A model generated the notes under the pieces. That model searched no databases. It saw nothing but the letters and a program-made list of their open reading frames with translations, and was not told the DNA's origin. DNA of 64,000 nucleotides from Indolivaga macrotermitis. GTDB taxonomy: Bacteria; Bacteroidota; Bacteroidia; Bacteroidales; Dysgonomonadaceae. Below are positions 33,749 through 44,742 of this stretch, piece by piece. The position numbers and the translations under genes are program-made. Each line of letters opens with the position of its first letter. Positions within the stretch are counted from its first letter, which is position 1. The DNA is taken from assembly GCF_900128985.1 (NCBI RefSeq), contig NZ_FQUC01000015.1, forward strand, positions 37,093-101,092, given 5' to 3'.

Positions 33749-34393
33749 ATGGGTAAGACGCTTATAATTTCTTTTCTTTTTGTTGTGGTGTGTCTTATTG
33801 GTTTTAATGGGTATGCGGAAGGGGCTTTTCGTCTTTATGCTGAACCGGCAGAGAATAGAATTGTGTTAGGTGATGTTTTATCGGATGTTAAGCAATATGC
33901 TGCTGTAGACTCTTCGCGGTTTTATTTGATTCAGGGGGATTCTGAAGGAGCGGTTGATTTAGTTATTGGTCGGTTCTTGAATGATGGAAACGTCTATGCC
34001 GTAGATGTCTCTGTACCGGATAGTATAGTTTCTTTTTATCGGTTTGATGCCGGTAATGGCTGGATTCCGGTTGGGAGCGAAAAGATTTTAGCCCCATATT
34101 TTATGGAATTAGAAGATATGGATGGTGACGGAGTTCCGGAAGTTTTACTTTCTTCTGCGCCTAATATGAATGGAAACAGATGGATTAATATTTTCCGGTA
34201 TTCTGTTGAAAGAGAAGTAATGTACTTGGCTGGTCAGATAACTACGGACTATAAGGTGTGCAAAGATAAGAAAACAATAGAAGTGGAGTATGAGGGAAGT
34301 AGTTACATGCCTCAGGTAAAATCGTTGTACAGATGGCTTGATGAGAATCTCGTGTTGGAAAATGAAGTTATCGGAAATATATCGGATGAATAA
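33749..34393 (+). CDS. Exported protein with an FG-GAP-like segment, unknown function
   Basis: I do not recognise a named family. The 214-aa protein has a signal peptide (VVCLIGFNGYAEGA, cleavage about residue 23). The mature part is beta-rich and includes LEDMDGDGVPEVLLSSAP near residues 125-142, which resembles the calcium-binding DxDxDG core of FG-GAP/integrin-type repeats. There is only one such copy. It starts 12 nt past the rpsT terminator and is separated from the next gene by 320 bp. It is not part of the ribosomal unit, although it is inserted between rpsT and gyrB. Confidence 0.72.
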   Translation: MGKTLIISFLFVVVCLIGFNGYAEGAFRLYAEPAENRIVLGDVLSDVKQYAAVDSSRFYLIQGDSEGAVDLVIGRFLNDGNVYAVDVSVPDSIVSFYRFDAGNGWIPVGSEKILAPYFMELEDMDGDGVPEVLLSSAPNMNGNRWINIFRYSVEREVMYLAGQITTDYKVCKDKKTIEVEYEGSSYMPQVKSLYRWLDENLVLENEVIGNISDE

Positions 34394-34713
34394 CGGATGG
34401 TTGTTTTCTAATTCTGTCTATTTGATGTTAATTTAAGTTTTTTGTATAAAAAAGATACTTTTTGGTCTTTCTTTTTAAATGACGGTATAATATATTTTTT
34501 TGAAAAACTGATTTTACTAAGTTAAATTTATAGCGTGTTTAATATTTTTGGCTATTTGTAACTTCTTTGATTAATGGGATTTAAACAGGATTAAAGATAT
34601 TTAATTCAAACGCAGAAATGATTGAAAATTGAAAATCTGCACTACATTTGTCTCGTCATCAAGTGGTGACAAAAAGCTAACTAAATAGATAAATTTAATT
34701 TGATTCTCAAATT
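34394..34713 (+). promoter_or_regulatory. 320-bp intergenic region with a promoter for the lysine-rich gene
   Basis: No gene is visible in this AT-rich stretch. Near its end, ATTG (34621-34624) and TACATTTG (34643-34650) sit 18 nt apart, a close match to the Bacteroidota promoter. Just after the expected start, GTCATC and GGTGAC (34656-34671) can pair around a 4-nt loop, giving a possible 5-prime mRNA hairpin. The leader to the ATG is about 57 nt. Confidence 0.6.
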
Positions 34714-34926
34714 ATGAAAAAAGTAGTTCTTTCTATGTTAATGTGCAGCGCATTATTAGCATCTTCAGCAGCAATGGCTCAAACCAAACCAGCATCTACA
34801 CCAAAAGCTAAAACAGAAGCTAAAGCTGAGGCAAAACCCGCTAAGTCGGAAAAGAAATCATGTACTACTACTAAATCAGAAGAACCTAAAAAGGCCACTA
34901 GTGCATCATCAGCAAAGGCGAAATGA
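34714..34926 (+). CDS. Small secreted lysine/alanine-rich protein
   Basis: The 70-aa product has a clear signal peptide (cleavage after SAAMA, residue 22). The mature chain of 48 residues is composed almost only of Lys, Ala, Ser, Thr, Glu and Pro, with 13 Lys, one Cys (SCTTTK), and no aromatic residue. It is probably disordered and strongly basic. I know no function. Similar short AK-rich exported proteins occur in Bacteroidota. Its own near-consensus promoter and a good terminator suggest high expression as a single-gene unit between rpsT and gyrB. Confidence 0.82.
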   Translation: MKKVVLSMLMCSALLASSAAMAQTKPASTPKAKTEAKAEAKPAKSEKKSCTTTKSEEPKKATSASSAKAK

Positions 34927-34955
34927 TACAATAAGAGACTTTGATTAAAAGTTCG

Positions 34956-34989
34956 CACTAATTACCATCCGGTAGTTAGTGTTTTTTTT
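34956..34989 (+). terminator. Terminator of the lysine-rich gene
   Basis: CACTAATTACC (34956-34966) pairs with GGTAGTTAGTG (34971-34981) with one wobble, loop ATCC, followed by eight T. Confidence 0.88.
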
Positions 34990-35069
34990 GTTTTATATTC
35001 ATTGTTACAGTGCGAATTAAAGGCTGATAAAATCGATAAATTCAGGGTAAAGACTATATGCCTTTATGC

Positions 35070-35100
35070 TTGTATATCTGGGTAATTTTTTGTATATTTG
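35070..35100 (+). promoter_or_regulatory. Probable gyrB promoter
   Basis: TTG (35070-35072) and TATATTTG (35093-35100), 20 nt apart, match the -33/-7 pattern. The -7 ends 70 nt before the gyrB start. Confidence 0.6.
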
Positions 35101-35167
35101 TTGGCTTTTGCGAAGTAATCCGGATGTTTTCGAAGGATGTTTCGCTTGAGTTTATGTTAAATGGTAA

Positions 35168-37129
<1,962 letters not shown>

Positions 37130-37153
37130 AAATTTCTAAATTATAGTATATTG

Positions 37154-37187
37154 CAGGGGATACCAATCGGTATCTCCTGTTTTTTTA
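37154..37187 (+). terminator. Terminator of gyrB
   Basis: CAGGGGATACC (37154-37164) pairs with GGTATCTCCTG (37169-37179) with one wobble, loop AATC, followed by TTTTTTT. Confidence 0.88.
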
Positions 37188-37216
37188 TGTTGGTTAAGTA
37201 TATGTGTCCTACATAG

Positions 37217-37239
37217 CAGAAGCGATACTATTGCTTCTG
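37217..37239. other. Small hairpin between gyrB and the YdeI-like gene
   Basis: CAGAAGCGAT (37217-37226) pairs with ATTGCTTCTG (37230-37239), 10 bp with one G-T and loop ACT. It has no T-run, so it is not a typical terminator; its role is unknown. Confidence 0.3.
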
Positions 37240-37313
37240 TGAAAGCGACCTGTTACAATTTACTTAAAGCAAATTATTAAGTTACCGTCTTATCAAATTG
37301 CATTGCGATAGTT

Positions 37314-37877
37314 ATGTCGATAGAAATAAAATATTTTGAAAACAGAAAAGATTGGCGAAAATGGCTGATTGATAACTTTGAGACTGCCAATGAAATTTGG
37401 TTTGTGTTTCCCATGAAATCTTCGGGCAAAAAAAGCATTACATACAACGATGCTGTTGAAGAAGCCCTTTGTTTCGAGTGGATCGATAGCACGATAAAGT
37501 CGCTTGACAAAGAACATGAAATTCAACGTTTCACGCCTAGAAAGACTAAAAGCACATACTCGCAAGCCAACAAAGAAAGGCTTCGGTGGTTGTTGGAGAA
37601 TAAAATGATACACCCCAAGTGTGAAGATAAAATACAAAATGTTTTATCTGATCCTTTTATTTTTCCAAATGATATAATTGATAGATTGAAAGAAGATAAA
37701 ATAGTATGGGAAAACTATCAATATTTCTCTGACGCGTATAAACGTATCCGGATTGCATACATTGAAGCAGCAAGGAAACGGCCGGAAGAATTTGAAAAGC
37801 GATTAACCAACTTTATCAATAAAACGAAAGAGAATAAAATAATAAGAGGATTTGGTGGAATTGAAAAATACTATTAA
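37314..37877 (+). CDS. YdeI/OmpD-associated family protein
   Basis: The 187-aa cytosolic protein fits the YdeI/OmpD-associated (DUF1801-adjacent, bacteriocin-protection YdeI) family: WRKWLIDNFETANEIWFVFP, then SITYNDAVEEALCFEWIDS, and the basic RFTPRKTKSTYSQANKERLR. The C-terminal helical region is KRPEEFEKRLTNFINKT. In Gram-positive bacteria members are linked to stress or peptide resistance, but the biochemical function is unknown. It has a short leader of its own after the gyrB terminator and seems monocistronic. Confidence 0.88.
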   Translation: MSIEIKYFENRKDWRKWLIDNFETANEIWFVFPMKSSGKKSITYNDAVEEALCFEWIDSTIKSLDKEHEIQRFTPRKTKSTYSQANKERLRWLLENKMIHPKCEDKIQNVLSDPFIFPNDIIDRLKEDKIVWENYQYFSDAYKRIRIAYIEAARKRPEEFEKRLTNFINKTKENKIIRGFGGIEKYY

Positions 37878-38060
37878 TTACAATAATGGCCCCGACTTAA
37901 CTAGTGTTTTGTCTGTAAGTGAGCAGGGAAGAAGGGAAGCCTCTTATAGATAAAACGACAATAGGCGTCACTTGTATCATTTAATACCTGTTACCTCTTA
38001 TAATTTACAAACCGAATAAAAAAAGCGAATATTTTTATATCGGCTCTTTTTGCTATTTAG

Positions 38061-38068
38061 TATCTTTG
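38061..38068 (+). promoter_or_regulatory. -7 element for the LD-carboxypeptidase gene
   Basis: TATCTTTG matches TAnnTTTG and lies 22 nt upstream of the ATG at 38091. This short distance also argues against the in-frame TTG at 38070 as a start. Confidence 0.65.
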
Positions 38069-38090
38069 TTTGAACGAATATTTGATTCAA

Positions 38091-38999
38091 ATGAAAGGTT
38101 ATATTCACCCTCCTTTATTAAAAAAGAACGATAAGGTTATTATAATTTCTCCTTCGGGTAGTGTAGATTCTGCTTTTATAGATGGAGCCCGGATGCTTTT
38201 AGAAGATTGGGGTTTAGATGTAATAGTGTCCCGGTGTGCACGTGGTCAATATGGACGTTTTTGTGGCACAATAGAGGAACGTATTTTTGATTTACAGAGT
38301 GCAATGGATGATCCCGATATAAAGCTGATATTCTGTTCGCGTGGAGGTTATGGTATCGTTCAATTGCTGGAACATCTTGATTTTGCGGAAATAAAGAAAT
38401 ATCCTAAATGGCTTGTAGGCTACAGTGATATAACAGCCCTTCACCTGGCATTTATGCAAAATGGTATTGCATCGATACATGCGCCGATGGCACGTCATTT
38501 AACAGAAGAAGGGAATGATATTGCTACCGGATATTTAAAGGATATCTTGTTTTCGGGGTTTAATGAATATGAAGTTAATGTGCATCCTCTAAATAGATTG
38601 GGTGTTACCGAAGGATATTTATGGGGTGGTAACTTGGCTGTGTTTGCAGGATTGACGGGTACTTCTTATACCCGGATCCCGGATAAGGGTATTTTGTTTA
38701 TCGAAGATATCGGAGAAAGCGCATACAAGATAGACCGGATGATGTGGCAATTGAAATTGTCGGGTATATTATCCGGATTATCCGGATTGATTATCGGTCA
38801 ATTTGCCGATTGTGATGAAGATCCGTCAATGTACTTACCTATATATGAATCTATCAGAGAAATGGTTGCCGAATATAATTATCCGGTAGTTTTCGATTTT
38901 CCTGTAGGGCATGTTAAAGCTAATTATCCTTTGGTATATTCAGAAAAAATAGTGTTGGATGTACAGGATAATAAAGTTGTATTAAAACATAAGAACTGA
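38091..38999 (+). CDS. LD-carboxypeptidase (peptidase S66)
   Basis: S66 enzymes cleave L,D-peptide bonds of peptidoglycan stem peptides during wall recycling. The 302-aa protein has the catalytic Ser in WLVGYSDITALHLA, the Glu in FIEDIGESAYKIDRMM, and the His in FPVGHVKANYPLV, the usual Ser-Glu-His triad. It starts with YIHPPLLKKNDKVIIISPSG, typical of the LdcA fold. No signal peptide is seen, so it is cytosolic. Its TGA stop overlaps the ATG of the antiporter gene by one base, which points to translational coupling. Confidence 0.93.
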   Translation: MKGYIHPPLLKKNDKVIIISPSGSVDSAFIDGARMLLEDWGLDVIVSRCARGQYGRFCGTIEERIFDLQSAMDDPDIKLIFCSRGGYGIVQLLEHLDFAEIKKYPKWLVGYSDITALHLAFMQNGIASIHAPMARHLTEEGNDIATGYLKDILFSGFNEYEVNVHPLNRLGVTEGYLWGGNLAVFAGLTGTSYTRIPDKGILFIEDIGESAYKIDRMMWQLKLSGILSGLSGLIIGQFADCDEDPSMYLPIYESIREMVAEYNYPVVFDFPVGHVKANYPLVYSEKIVLDVQDNKVVLKHKN

Positions 39000-40510
39000 T
39001 GACAGAAACATTTTTACTTGTATTATCGATACTATTCTTTATCAGTATATTGGCCGGTAGGATCGGTGGACGTTTGGGGATTCCGGCATTGGTATTGTTT
39101 ATAGCTGTAGGTATGGCATTCGGCTCGGATGGTATTGGAATTGCATTCAATAACTTATATCTGGCAGAAGCTATTGGTACGGTTTCTTTATGTGTTATCC
39201 TGTTCTCAGGGGGATTAAATACAAAGTTTGCAGAGATTAAACCGGTTATAGGCCAGAGTATGTTACTAGCTACTATGGGGGTTATTCTTACAGCTGCTTT
39301 TACCGGTTTTTTTGCATGGTGGTTGTGCGGAGAACTTGTACCTGCTTTAGGATTTTCACTTATCAGTGCTTTTTTGCTTGCATCGGTAATGTCTTCGACA
39401 GACTCGGCTGCTGTGTTCGCTATATTAGGCTCCAAGAATGTAAAACTGAAGCACAATCTCCGTTCTACACTTGAGTGTGAGAGCGGTAGCAATGATCCTA
39501 TGGCTTATATGCTTACAATCACGTTGATAAGCCTTATAAAAGCAGGAGGAGAACCTAATGTGCTGATGATTGTATTTTCAATAGTTTCTCAGATAATAAT
39601 AGGTGCTCTGGCAGGATACTTTATTGCGAAGTTTGCGGTGAAAATGCTGAACAGGATTAAGATTGAGAACGATGTATATTACCCGATTATTGTACTGACG
39701 TTTTGTATCTTTATATTTTCTTTTACCCACTTCATAAAAGGAAACGGATTTCTTGCCATATATATAGGTGGATTGGTGATTGGAAACTCGCGCTTCGTAA
39801 CCAAGCGCACTACATTTAAGCTGTTCGATGCAATATCGTGGTTAAGTCAGATTGCTATGTTCTTGATGTTAGGGCTGTTGGTCGAACCTCACGAGTTGTT
39901 TCCGGTTGCTGTTCCGGCTTTAGTTATAGGATTGTTTATGATTTTCGTAGCCCGTCCGTTGAGTGTGTTTATTAGTTTAACACCGTTTAGTAAAGTAACT
40001 TTTAAAGATAAGATATTTATTTCGTGGGTTGGGCTACGCGGTGCAGTACCTATTATTTTTGCTATCTATCCTTTGACTGCAGGTATTCCTCATGCCCGTT
40101 TTATATTTAATATTGTATTCTTTATAACTTTGATATCCATATTGTTACAAGGTACCTTCTTGACTAAGGTGGCTAAGTGGCTCGATTTGTTAGCCCCATC
40201 GAGGGCACGTCGCCGTTTAGATGATTTCGATGTCGATCTGGCCGAAGATATTGGCTCAATTTCGACAGAGATAGTCGTAACAGATTATGCTCTAAGAAAT
40301 GGTAATGCTTTAATGAATATGCCTTTACCGGATGATGCGTTAGTCGTTTTAGTAAAACGGGATGATAAATATTTTATACCGAAAGGTAAGACTGAATTAA
40401 ATGTCGGTGACAAGCTTTTGGTAATGATGAACAATGAAGATACTTTGACCGAAACTTACGAAAATATGGGATTGGCAGGAATTAACCCCAATAATAAGCC
40501 CTTAAAATAA
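38999..40510 (+). CDS. Potassium/proton antiporter (CPA1/NhaP2-like) with TrkA-C domain
   Basis: The 503-aa protein has about 12-13 transmembrane helices in the first 390 residues, typical of the cation/proton antiporter family. Core motifs are VMSSTDSAAVFAILG and ECESGSNDPMAYMLT, with the ion-binding Asp pair, and WVGLRGAVPIIFA. A cytosolic TrkA-C (RCK-C) domain follows (about 405-490; LPDDALVVLVKRDDKYFIPKG). This matches the K+/H+ antiporters of the CvrA/NhaP2 group; the ion is inferred. It is translationally linked to the LD-carboxypeptidase gene. Confidence 0.92.
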   Translation: MTETFLLVLSILFFISILAGRIGGRLGIPALVLFIAVGMAFGSDGIGIAFNNLYLAEAIGTVSLCVILFSGGLNTKFAEIKPVIGQSMLLATMGVILTAAFTGFFAWWLCGELVPALGFSLISAFLLASVMSSTDSAAVFAILGSKNVKLKHNLRSTLECESGSNDPMAYMLTITLISLIKAGGEPNVLMIVFSIVSQIIIGALAGYFIAKFAVKMLNRIKIENDVYYPIIVLTFCIFIFSFTHFIKGNGFLAIYIGGLVIGNSRFVTKRTTFKLFDAISWLSQIAMFLMLGLLVEPHELFPVAVPALVIGLFMIFVARPLSVFISLTPFSKVTFKDKIFISWVGLRGAVPIIFAIYPLTAGIPHARFIFNIVFFITLISILLQGTFLTKVAKWLDLLAPSRARRRLDDFDVDLAEDIGSISTEIVVTDYALRNGNALMNMPLPDDALVVLVKRDDKYFIPKGKTELNVGDKLLVMMNNEDTLTETYENMGLAGINPNNKPLK

Positions 40511-40581
40511 AGAGAATAGAATTTCATTGCATATATTTGCATTTAGTAATAATAATAGAGTTTTTATAGAAATAAGAAAGG

Positions 40582-41559
40582 ATGACTATTAAAAATATTT
40601 CGTTGCTTGCTTGTGTCTTTGGGCTGATTGCTTGCTCATGCGGGCAGAAAACAACAACTAACACAGCCGTTACAGAGCAAAGATATGAAAAGGTTTCACC
40701 CGATTTTAATGCCGACAGTGCCTATCATTTTGTAGATACGCAGGTTGCTTTTGGACCCCGTGTTCCTAATACGAGCCAGCACGTCGCTTGCGGCGATTAT
40801 CTTGTCTCCGAATTGAAGCGTTTTGGTGCTGCTGTAATAGAGCAACGTGCCGATCTGAAAGCGTTTGATGGTACTGTTTTACGTTCACGAAACATTATAG
40901 GTACATTCAATGCCGAAAACCCAAACCGCATTTTGTTATTTGCACACTGGGATTCACGCCCGTTTTCGGATAATGATCCGGATGTAGGTAAACATAGCCA
41001 ACCTGTACTTGGAGCCAATGATGGCGCTAGCGGAGTAGGGGTATTATTAGAAATAGCCCGTACTATTCAGATTAAGTCTCCGGATTTAGGAGTTGATATT
41101 ATATTTTTTGACGCGGAAGATTACGGTGAGCACGAATCTTCTCAAGGATGGTGTCTCGGATCAGAATATTGGTCTAGAAATCCTCATGTTCCCGGATATA
41201 AAGCCCGCTTTGGTATTTTGTTGGATATGGTAGGTGCACCTGATGCTACTTTCTATAAGGAAGCTATATCGCGGCAGTATGCAAGAAATGTAGTTGAAAA
41301 GGTTTGGAGCACAGCCCGTAATCTGGGATATGGAAAATATTTTGTAGACAGAGACGGTGGTGGTATAACTGACGATCATGTACCTGTAAATCAGATTCTG
41401 CGTATTCCGAGTATAGATATTATTCATAATGATATGAATACCGAATCGGGATTCGGATGGTATTGGCATACCACAAAAGATGATATGAACAGTATTAGTA
41501 AAGAAACACTGAAAGCTGTAGGGCAAACAGTGTTGGAAGTTGTGTATAAAGAAAAATAA
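40582..41559 (+). CDS. Type II glutaminyl-peptide cyclotransferase-like M28 lipoprotein
   Basis: The 325-aa protein has a lipobox (GLIAC, Cys 18) and an M28-type zinc domain: FGPRVPNTSQHVACGDYL, LFAHWDSRPFSDNDP, LGANDGASGVGVLLE with the metal Asp, IIFFDAEDYGEHESSQGWC with Glu, and GILLDMVGAPDATFYKE. These match the mammalian-like bacterial glutaminyl cyclases described from oral Bacteroidota such as Porphyromonas gingivalis. They convert N-terminal Gln to pyroglutamate after signal-peptidase cleavage at Gln. Many exported proteins here begin with Gln after the signal peptide, for example AQHI or AQV. Predicted location is the periplasmic side. sufE follows 3 bp later. Confidence 0.85.
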   Translation: MTIKNISLLACVFGLIACSCGQKTTTNTAVTEQRYEKVSPDFNADSAYHFVDTQVAFGPRVPNTSQHVACGDYLVSELKRFGAAVIEQRADLKAFDGTVLRSRNIIGTFNAENPNRILLFAHWDSRPFSDNDPDVGKHSQPVLGANDGASGVGVLLEIARTIQIKSPDLGVDIIFFDAEDYGEHESSQGWCLGSEYWSRNPHVPGYKARFGILLDMVGAPDATFYKEAISRQYARNVVEKVWSTARNLGYGKYFVDRDGGGITDDHVPVNQILRIPSIDIIHNDMNTESGFGWYWHTTKDDMNSISKETLKAVGQTVLEVVYKEK

Positions 41560-41562
41560 GTA

Positions 41563-42006
41563 ATGGAAAAACAGTTGAATTTGCCAAGCGTCAATGATAT
41601 ACAAGATGAAATAATTGAAGAATTTTCGGTCTTTGACGATTGGATGGATAAATATGCTCTTCTCATAGAGTTGGGAAACTCATTGGAACCGTTAGATGAA
41701 AAATATAGAATAGAGTCGAATCTGATTCAAGGATGCCAGAGCCGTGTATGGGTTCAAGCAGACTATGTAGATGGGCGCATCTATTTTAAGGCAGAGAGTG
41801 ATGCGGTTATAGTAAAAGGAATCATAGCATTGCTGATAAAAGTGCTGTCGAACCGTACTCCTGACGAAATAATAGATGCAGACCTTTATTTTGTGGAACG
41901 TATCGGTCTGAATGAACATTTGTCTCCGACCCGTTCCAATGGTTTGGTATCTATGATTAAGCAAATACGTTTTTATGCTATGGCTTATAAAGCAAAAAAT
42001 GGCTGA
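41563..42006 (+). CDS. sufE: SufE-family sulfur-acceptor protein
   Basis: SufE takes persulfide sulfur from the cysteine desulfurase SufS for Fe-S cluster assembly. The 147-aa protein has the active-site Cys in NLIQGCQSRVWVQA (about C58), the preceding EFSVFDDWMDKYALLIELG, and LSPTRSNGLVSMIKQIRF near the C-terminus. Size and motifs are typical. It lies 3 bp behind the glutaminyl-cyclase gene, although no suf operon is present in the window. The coupling of these two functions is probably incidental. Confidence 0.93.
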   Translation: MEKQLNLPSVNDIQDEIIEEFSVFDDWMDKYALLIELGNSLEPLDEKYRIESNLIQGCQSRVWVQADYVDGRIYFKAESDAVIVKGIIALLIKVLSNRTPDEIIDADLYFVERIGLNEHLSPTRSNGLVSMIKQIRFYAMAYKAKNG

Positions 42007-42116
42007 ACCTGAGAAAATAATAGTTTTAATATGATATAAATTAGCAGGGATTTTAGATAGGAGTCTTCTGCTAATTCTTTTTTCAGAAATGTAATAAACG
42101 GTATAATTCGATAATT

Positions 42117-44657
42117 ATGGCAAAGCTAAAAGTAATCCTTATTGTCTGTTTTCTGATGACAGTATCATTAGTAACGGCACAGACAACTCTAAGACAGATA
42201 TATTCTACCGGTCGAAGCTATGATGTCCAGAATCCTGTGATGCTAGACTCAATAAATATTAAGGGTAAAAAGTTTGAGAATAAAGACCTTTTGGAGACTT
42301 TTATATCTTCTCATGATCAGGCTGCTTATACCGAATTATTGAAGGCTGACCTTTCGGGCTATATAACATTGTCGAAAGCTCAGCGAGGAGCACGGTTTCA
42401 TCTTTTATCATTTCAACTGAATGTCGATAAATATGCAAAGACAGTTGTGCGGATATCGGCTCCCAGCATGTTCGAAGCTTATATCAATGGGGTTAAAGAA
42501 GCATCTAAAACTACTATCGAAGATACACTGACATCTTCTAAGACTACAAAGCTAACATTCCCTACCCAGCCCGGTTCGTATCTGATTGAGGTTAAATATA
42601 TGAGCCTTGCGACAAATAAAAGTCCTGAAGGAATAAAGATCACTGTAGAAGCAGAAGAGAAAAATGCGTTGGTGAACTATTCGTTTGGCACAAGTAATAA
42701 GCGTAATGTTACCATAAAAGACATATTGGAGGGAACACGTATAACAGCAACATCTGTTTCTCCTAATGGACAGTATGTTTTACTCGAATATTCTACGGTA
42801 AAGAATGATGGTAAGTCATTCGTTTCCAAAGAGTTGCTTTCTTTTAAAAATGGAAGGAAAATAGCTCTGGATAGCAGTAAGAAATATCAGTGGTTACCCC
42901 TTTCTAATAAGCTGTATTATACTGCTTCTGTAACTGGTTCTACTGATTTGTATACACTAGAACCGGAGTCGTTGGTAGAACAATTATTGGCTAAAGATAT
43001 CCCGTCCGGGGATTTCCGTTTTTCGTATGACGAAAAGTTTTTGCTGTTTACAGACAGTGAGGCTCCTGATGCTAAGAAGGGTGATCTGATACTACTTACT
43101 ACTCCGGAGGACAGACAACCAAATTCTGATACTAAATACTTTATATCCCGGTATGACTTAGCTTCGGGGATTAAGCAACGTTTGACTTTCGGTAAAAATT
43201 CTGCCCGGATTAACGATGTGAGCAGGGATTCCCGTTATTTATTATTCTCTACATCTAATTATACACCAACAGTCCGTCCGTTTTTTTCTAATTCATTATA
43301 TAGGATGGATTTACAGACAATGGTAGTAGATACAATCTGGTCGGACCGGTATTTTGTAAGTTCAGCTACATTTTCTCCTGATGGAAGAAGTCTCCTGATC
43401 GAAGGTTCAGGCGAGGCTTTTGATAATATAGGGAAAGAAGTAAAAGATGGTCAGATACCTAATAGTTATAACGGCTTGGCATTTATTATGGATCTTGCTA
43501 CCAAAAGTGTTGAACCTATAACCAAAGCATTTAGCCCTAGCGTAGATTATACTGTATGGAACCATGTGGATGGGATGATTTATATGGGTGTGACGGAAAA
43601 AGACTATCAGTCGGTGTATCGGTATAATACCAAAGATAAGCAGTTTAAGAAATTACCTTTGATCGAAGATGTGATAAAATCGATTTCCTTTTCGGACGGA
43701 AGTACTTCTGCTGTTTATTTCGGTCTGAGTGCGTCTAATTCAACGCGTGCATACAGCCTTGATTTGAAATCAGATAAAGCTTCTTTAATCTCTGATCCAT
43801 TTGAAGAAAGGTTGAGCCGCCTGAATCTGGCTAAAGTTGAAGATTGGAGCTTTATGGCTTCTGACGGAACGAATATAGATGGACGGTATTATTTGCCACC
43901 TAACTTTGATCCGGCAAAAAAATATCCTTTGATAGTTTACTATTATGGGGGAACAATGCCTACCCCAAGAACATTTGATGCACCTTATCCTTCGCATGTA
44001 TATGCAGCGATGGGATATGTGGTGTATGTGCTTCAACCCAGTGGAACAACCGGTTATGGACAGGAATTTGCTGCCCGCCATGTAAACGCATGGGGAACCC
44101 GTACCGCAGATGATATTATAGAAGGAACTAAAAAGTTTGTGCAGGAACATTCGTTTATTAATGATAAAAAGATAGGATGTATCGGAGCGTCTTATGGCGG
44201 TTTTATGACTATGTATCTTCAAACCCGTACCGATATTTTTGCAGCAGCAGTATCTCATGCCGGAATCAGTGCATTATCCAGTTATTGGGGCGAAGGTTAT
44301 TGGGGATACACATATAGTTCGGGTGCCAGTGCCGGAAGTTATCCGTGGAATAACAGGGATATGTATATAAATCAAAGCCCTTTATTCAGTGCCGACAAAA
44401 TGAATACTCCATTATTGTTGCTTCATGGTATGGAGGACACAAATGTACCTATTGGAGAAAGTATCCAGATGTTCACAGCTTTGAAGATATTGGGAAAACC
44501 TGTCGAATTTATTCAGGTAAAAGGTGAAAACCATGGAATACGTGATTATAAAAGGCGTATTGAATGGAATTATTCGATTTATGCATGGTTTGCAAAGTGG
44601 TTACAGGACGATCCTGTCTGGTGGAACAGCTTGTATCCCGAAAGTGCAGCGGAATAA
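42117..44657 (+). CDS. S9-family prolyl oligopeptidase (DPP-like)
   Basis: The 846-aa protein has a signal peptide (SLVTAQTTLR, cleavage about residue 21). A beta-propeller region follows (about 200-600), and then a C-terminal alpha/beta hydrolase. Ser692 is the nucleophile in GASYGGFMTMY, the Asp is in LLHGMEDTNVPIGESI, and the His in KGENHGIRDYKRR. The upstream YYYGGTMPTPRTF phrase and the absence of the double-Glu DPP-IV motif suggest a related aminopeptidase or oligopeptidase. It would cleave short peptides in the periplasm. The M16 pair follows. Confidence 0.92.
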   Translation: MAKLKVILIVCFLMTVSLVTAQTTLRQIYSTGRSYDVQNPVMLDSINIKGKKFENKDLLETFISSHDQAAYTELLKADLSGYITLSKAQRGARFHLLSFQLNVDKYAKTVVRISAPSMFEAYINGVKEASKTTIEDTLTSSKTTKLTFPTQPGSYLIEVKYMSLATNKSPEGIKITVEAEEKNALVNYSFGTSNKRNVTIKDILEGTRITATSVSPNGQYVLLEYSTVKNDGKSFVSKELLSFKNGRKIALDSSKKYQWLPLSNKLYYTASVTGSTDLYTLEPESLVEQLLAKDIPSGDFRFSYDEKFLLFTDSEAPDAKKGDLILLTTPEDRQPNSDTKYFISRYDLASGIKQRLTFGKNSARINDVSRDSRYLLFSTSNYTPTVRPFFSNSLYRMDLQTMVVDTIWSDRYFVSSATFSPDGRSLLIEGSGEAFDNIGKEVKDGQIPNSYNGLAFIMDLATKSVEPITKAFSPSVDYTVWNHVDGMIYMGVTEKDYQSVYRYNTKDKQFKKLPLIEDVIKSISFSDGSTSAVYFGLSASNSTRAYSLDLKSDKASLISDPFEERLSRLNLAKVEDWSFMASDGTNIDGRYYLPPNFDPAKKYPLIVYYYGGTMPTPRTFDAPYPSHVYAAMGYVVYVLQPSGTTGYGQEFAARHVNAWGTRTADDIIEGTKKFVQEHSFINDKKIGCIGASYGGFMTMYLQTRTDIFAAAVSHAGISALSSYWGEGYWGYTYSSGASAGSYPWNNRDMYINQSPLFSADKMNTPLLLLHGMEDTNVPIGESIQMFTALKILGKPVEFIQVKGENHGIRDYKRRIEWNYSIYAWFAKWLQDDPVWWNSLYPESAAE

Positions 44658-44742
44658 ATAATAGATGGAAGAATATACCTCCTGATGTGATTTTATTGGG
44701 TAATTGTTGACTAATTTAAAAAATTATAGTAAAACTTTACAT

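Noticed and set aside
37217..37239. Small hairpin as a gyrB terminator or riboswitch.
   Set aside because: The real terminator is at 37154-37187; this one lacks a T-run and further structure.
38070..38090. TTG start at 38070 for the LD-carboxypeptidase.
   Set aside because: A TATCTTTG -7 motif at 38061-38068 places the transcript start near or after this TTG, and the ATG at 38091 is normal.
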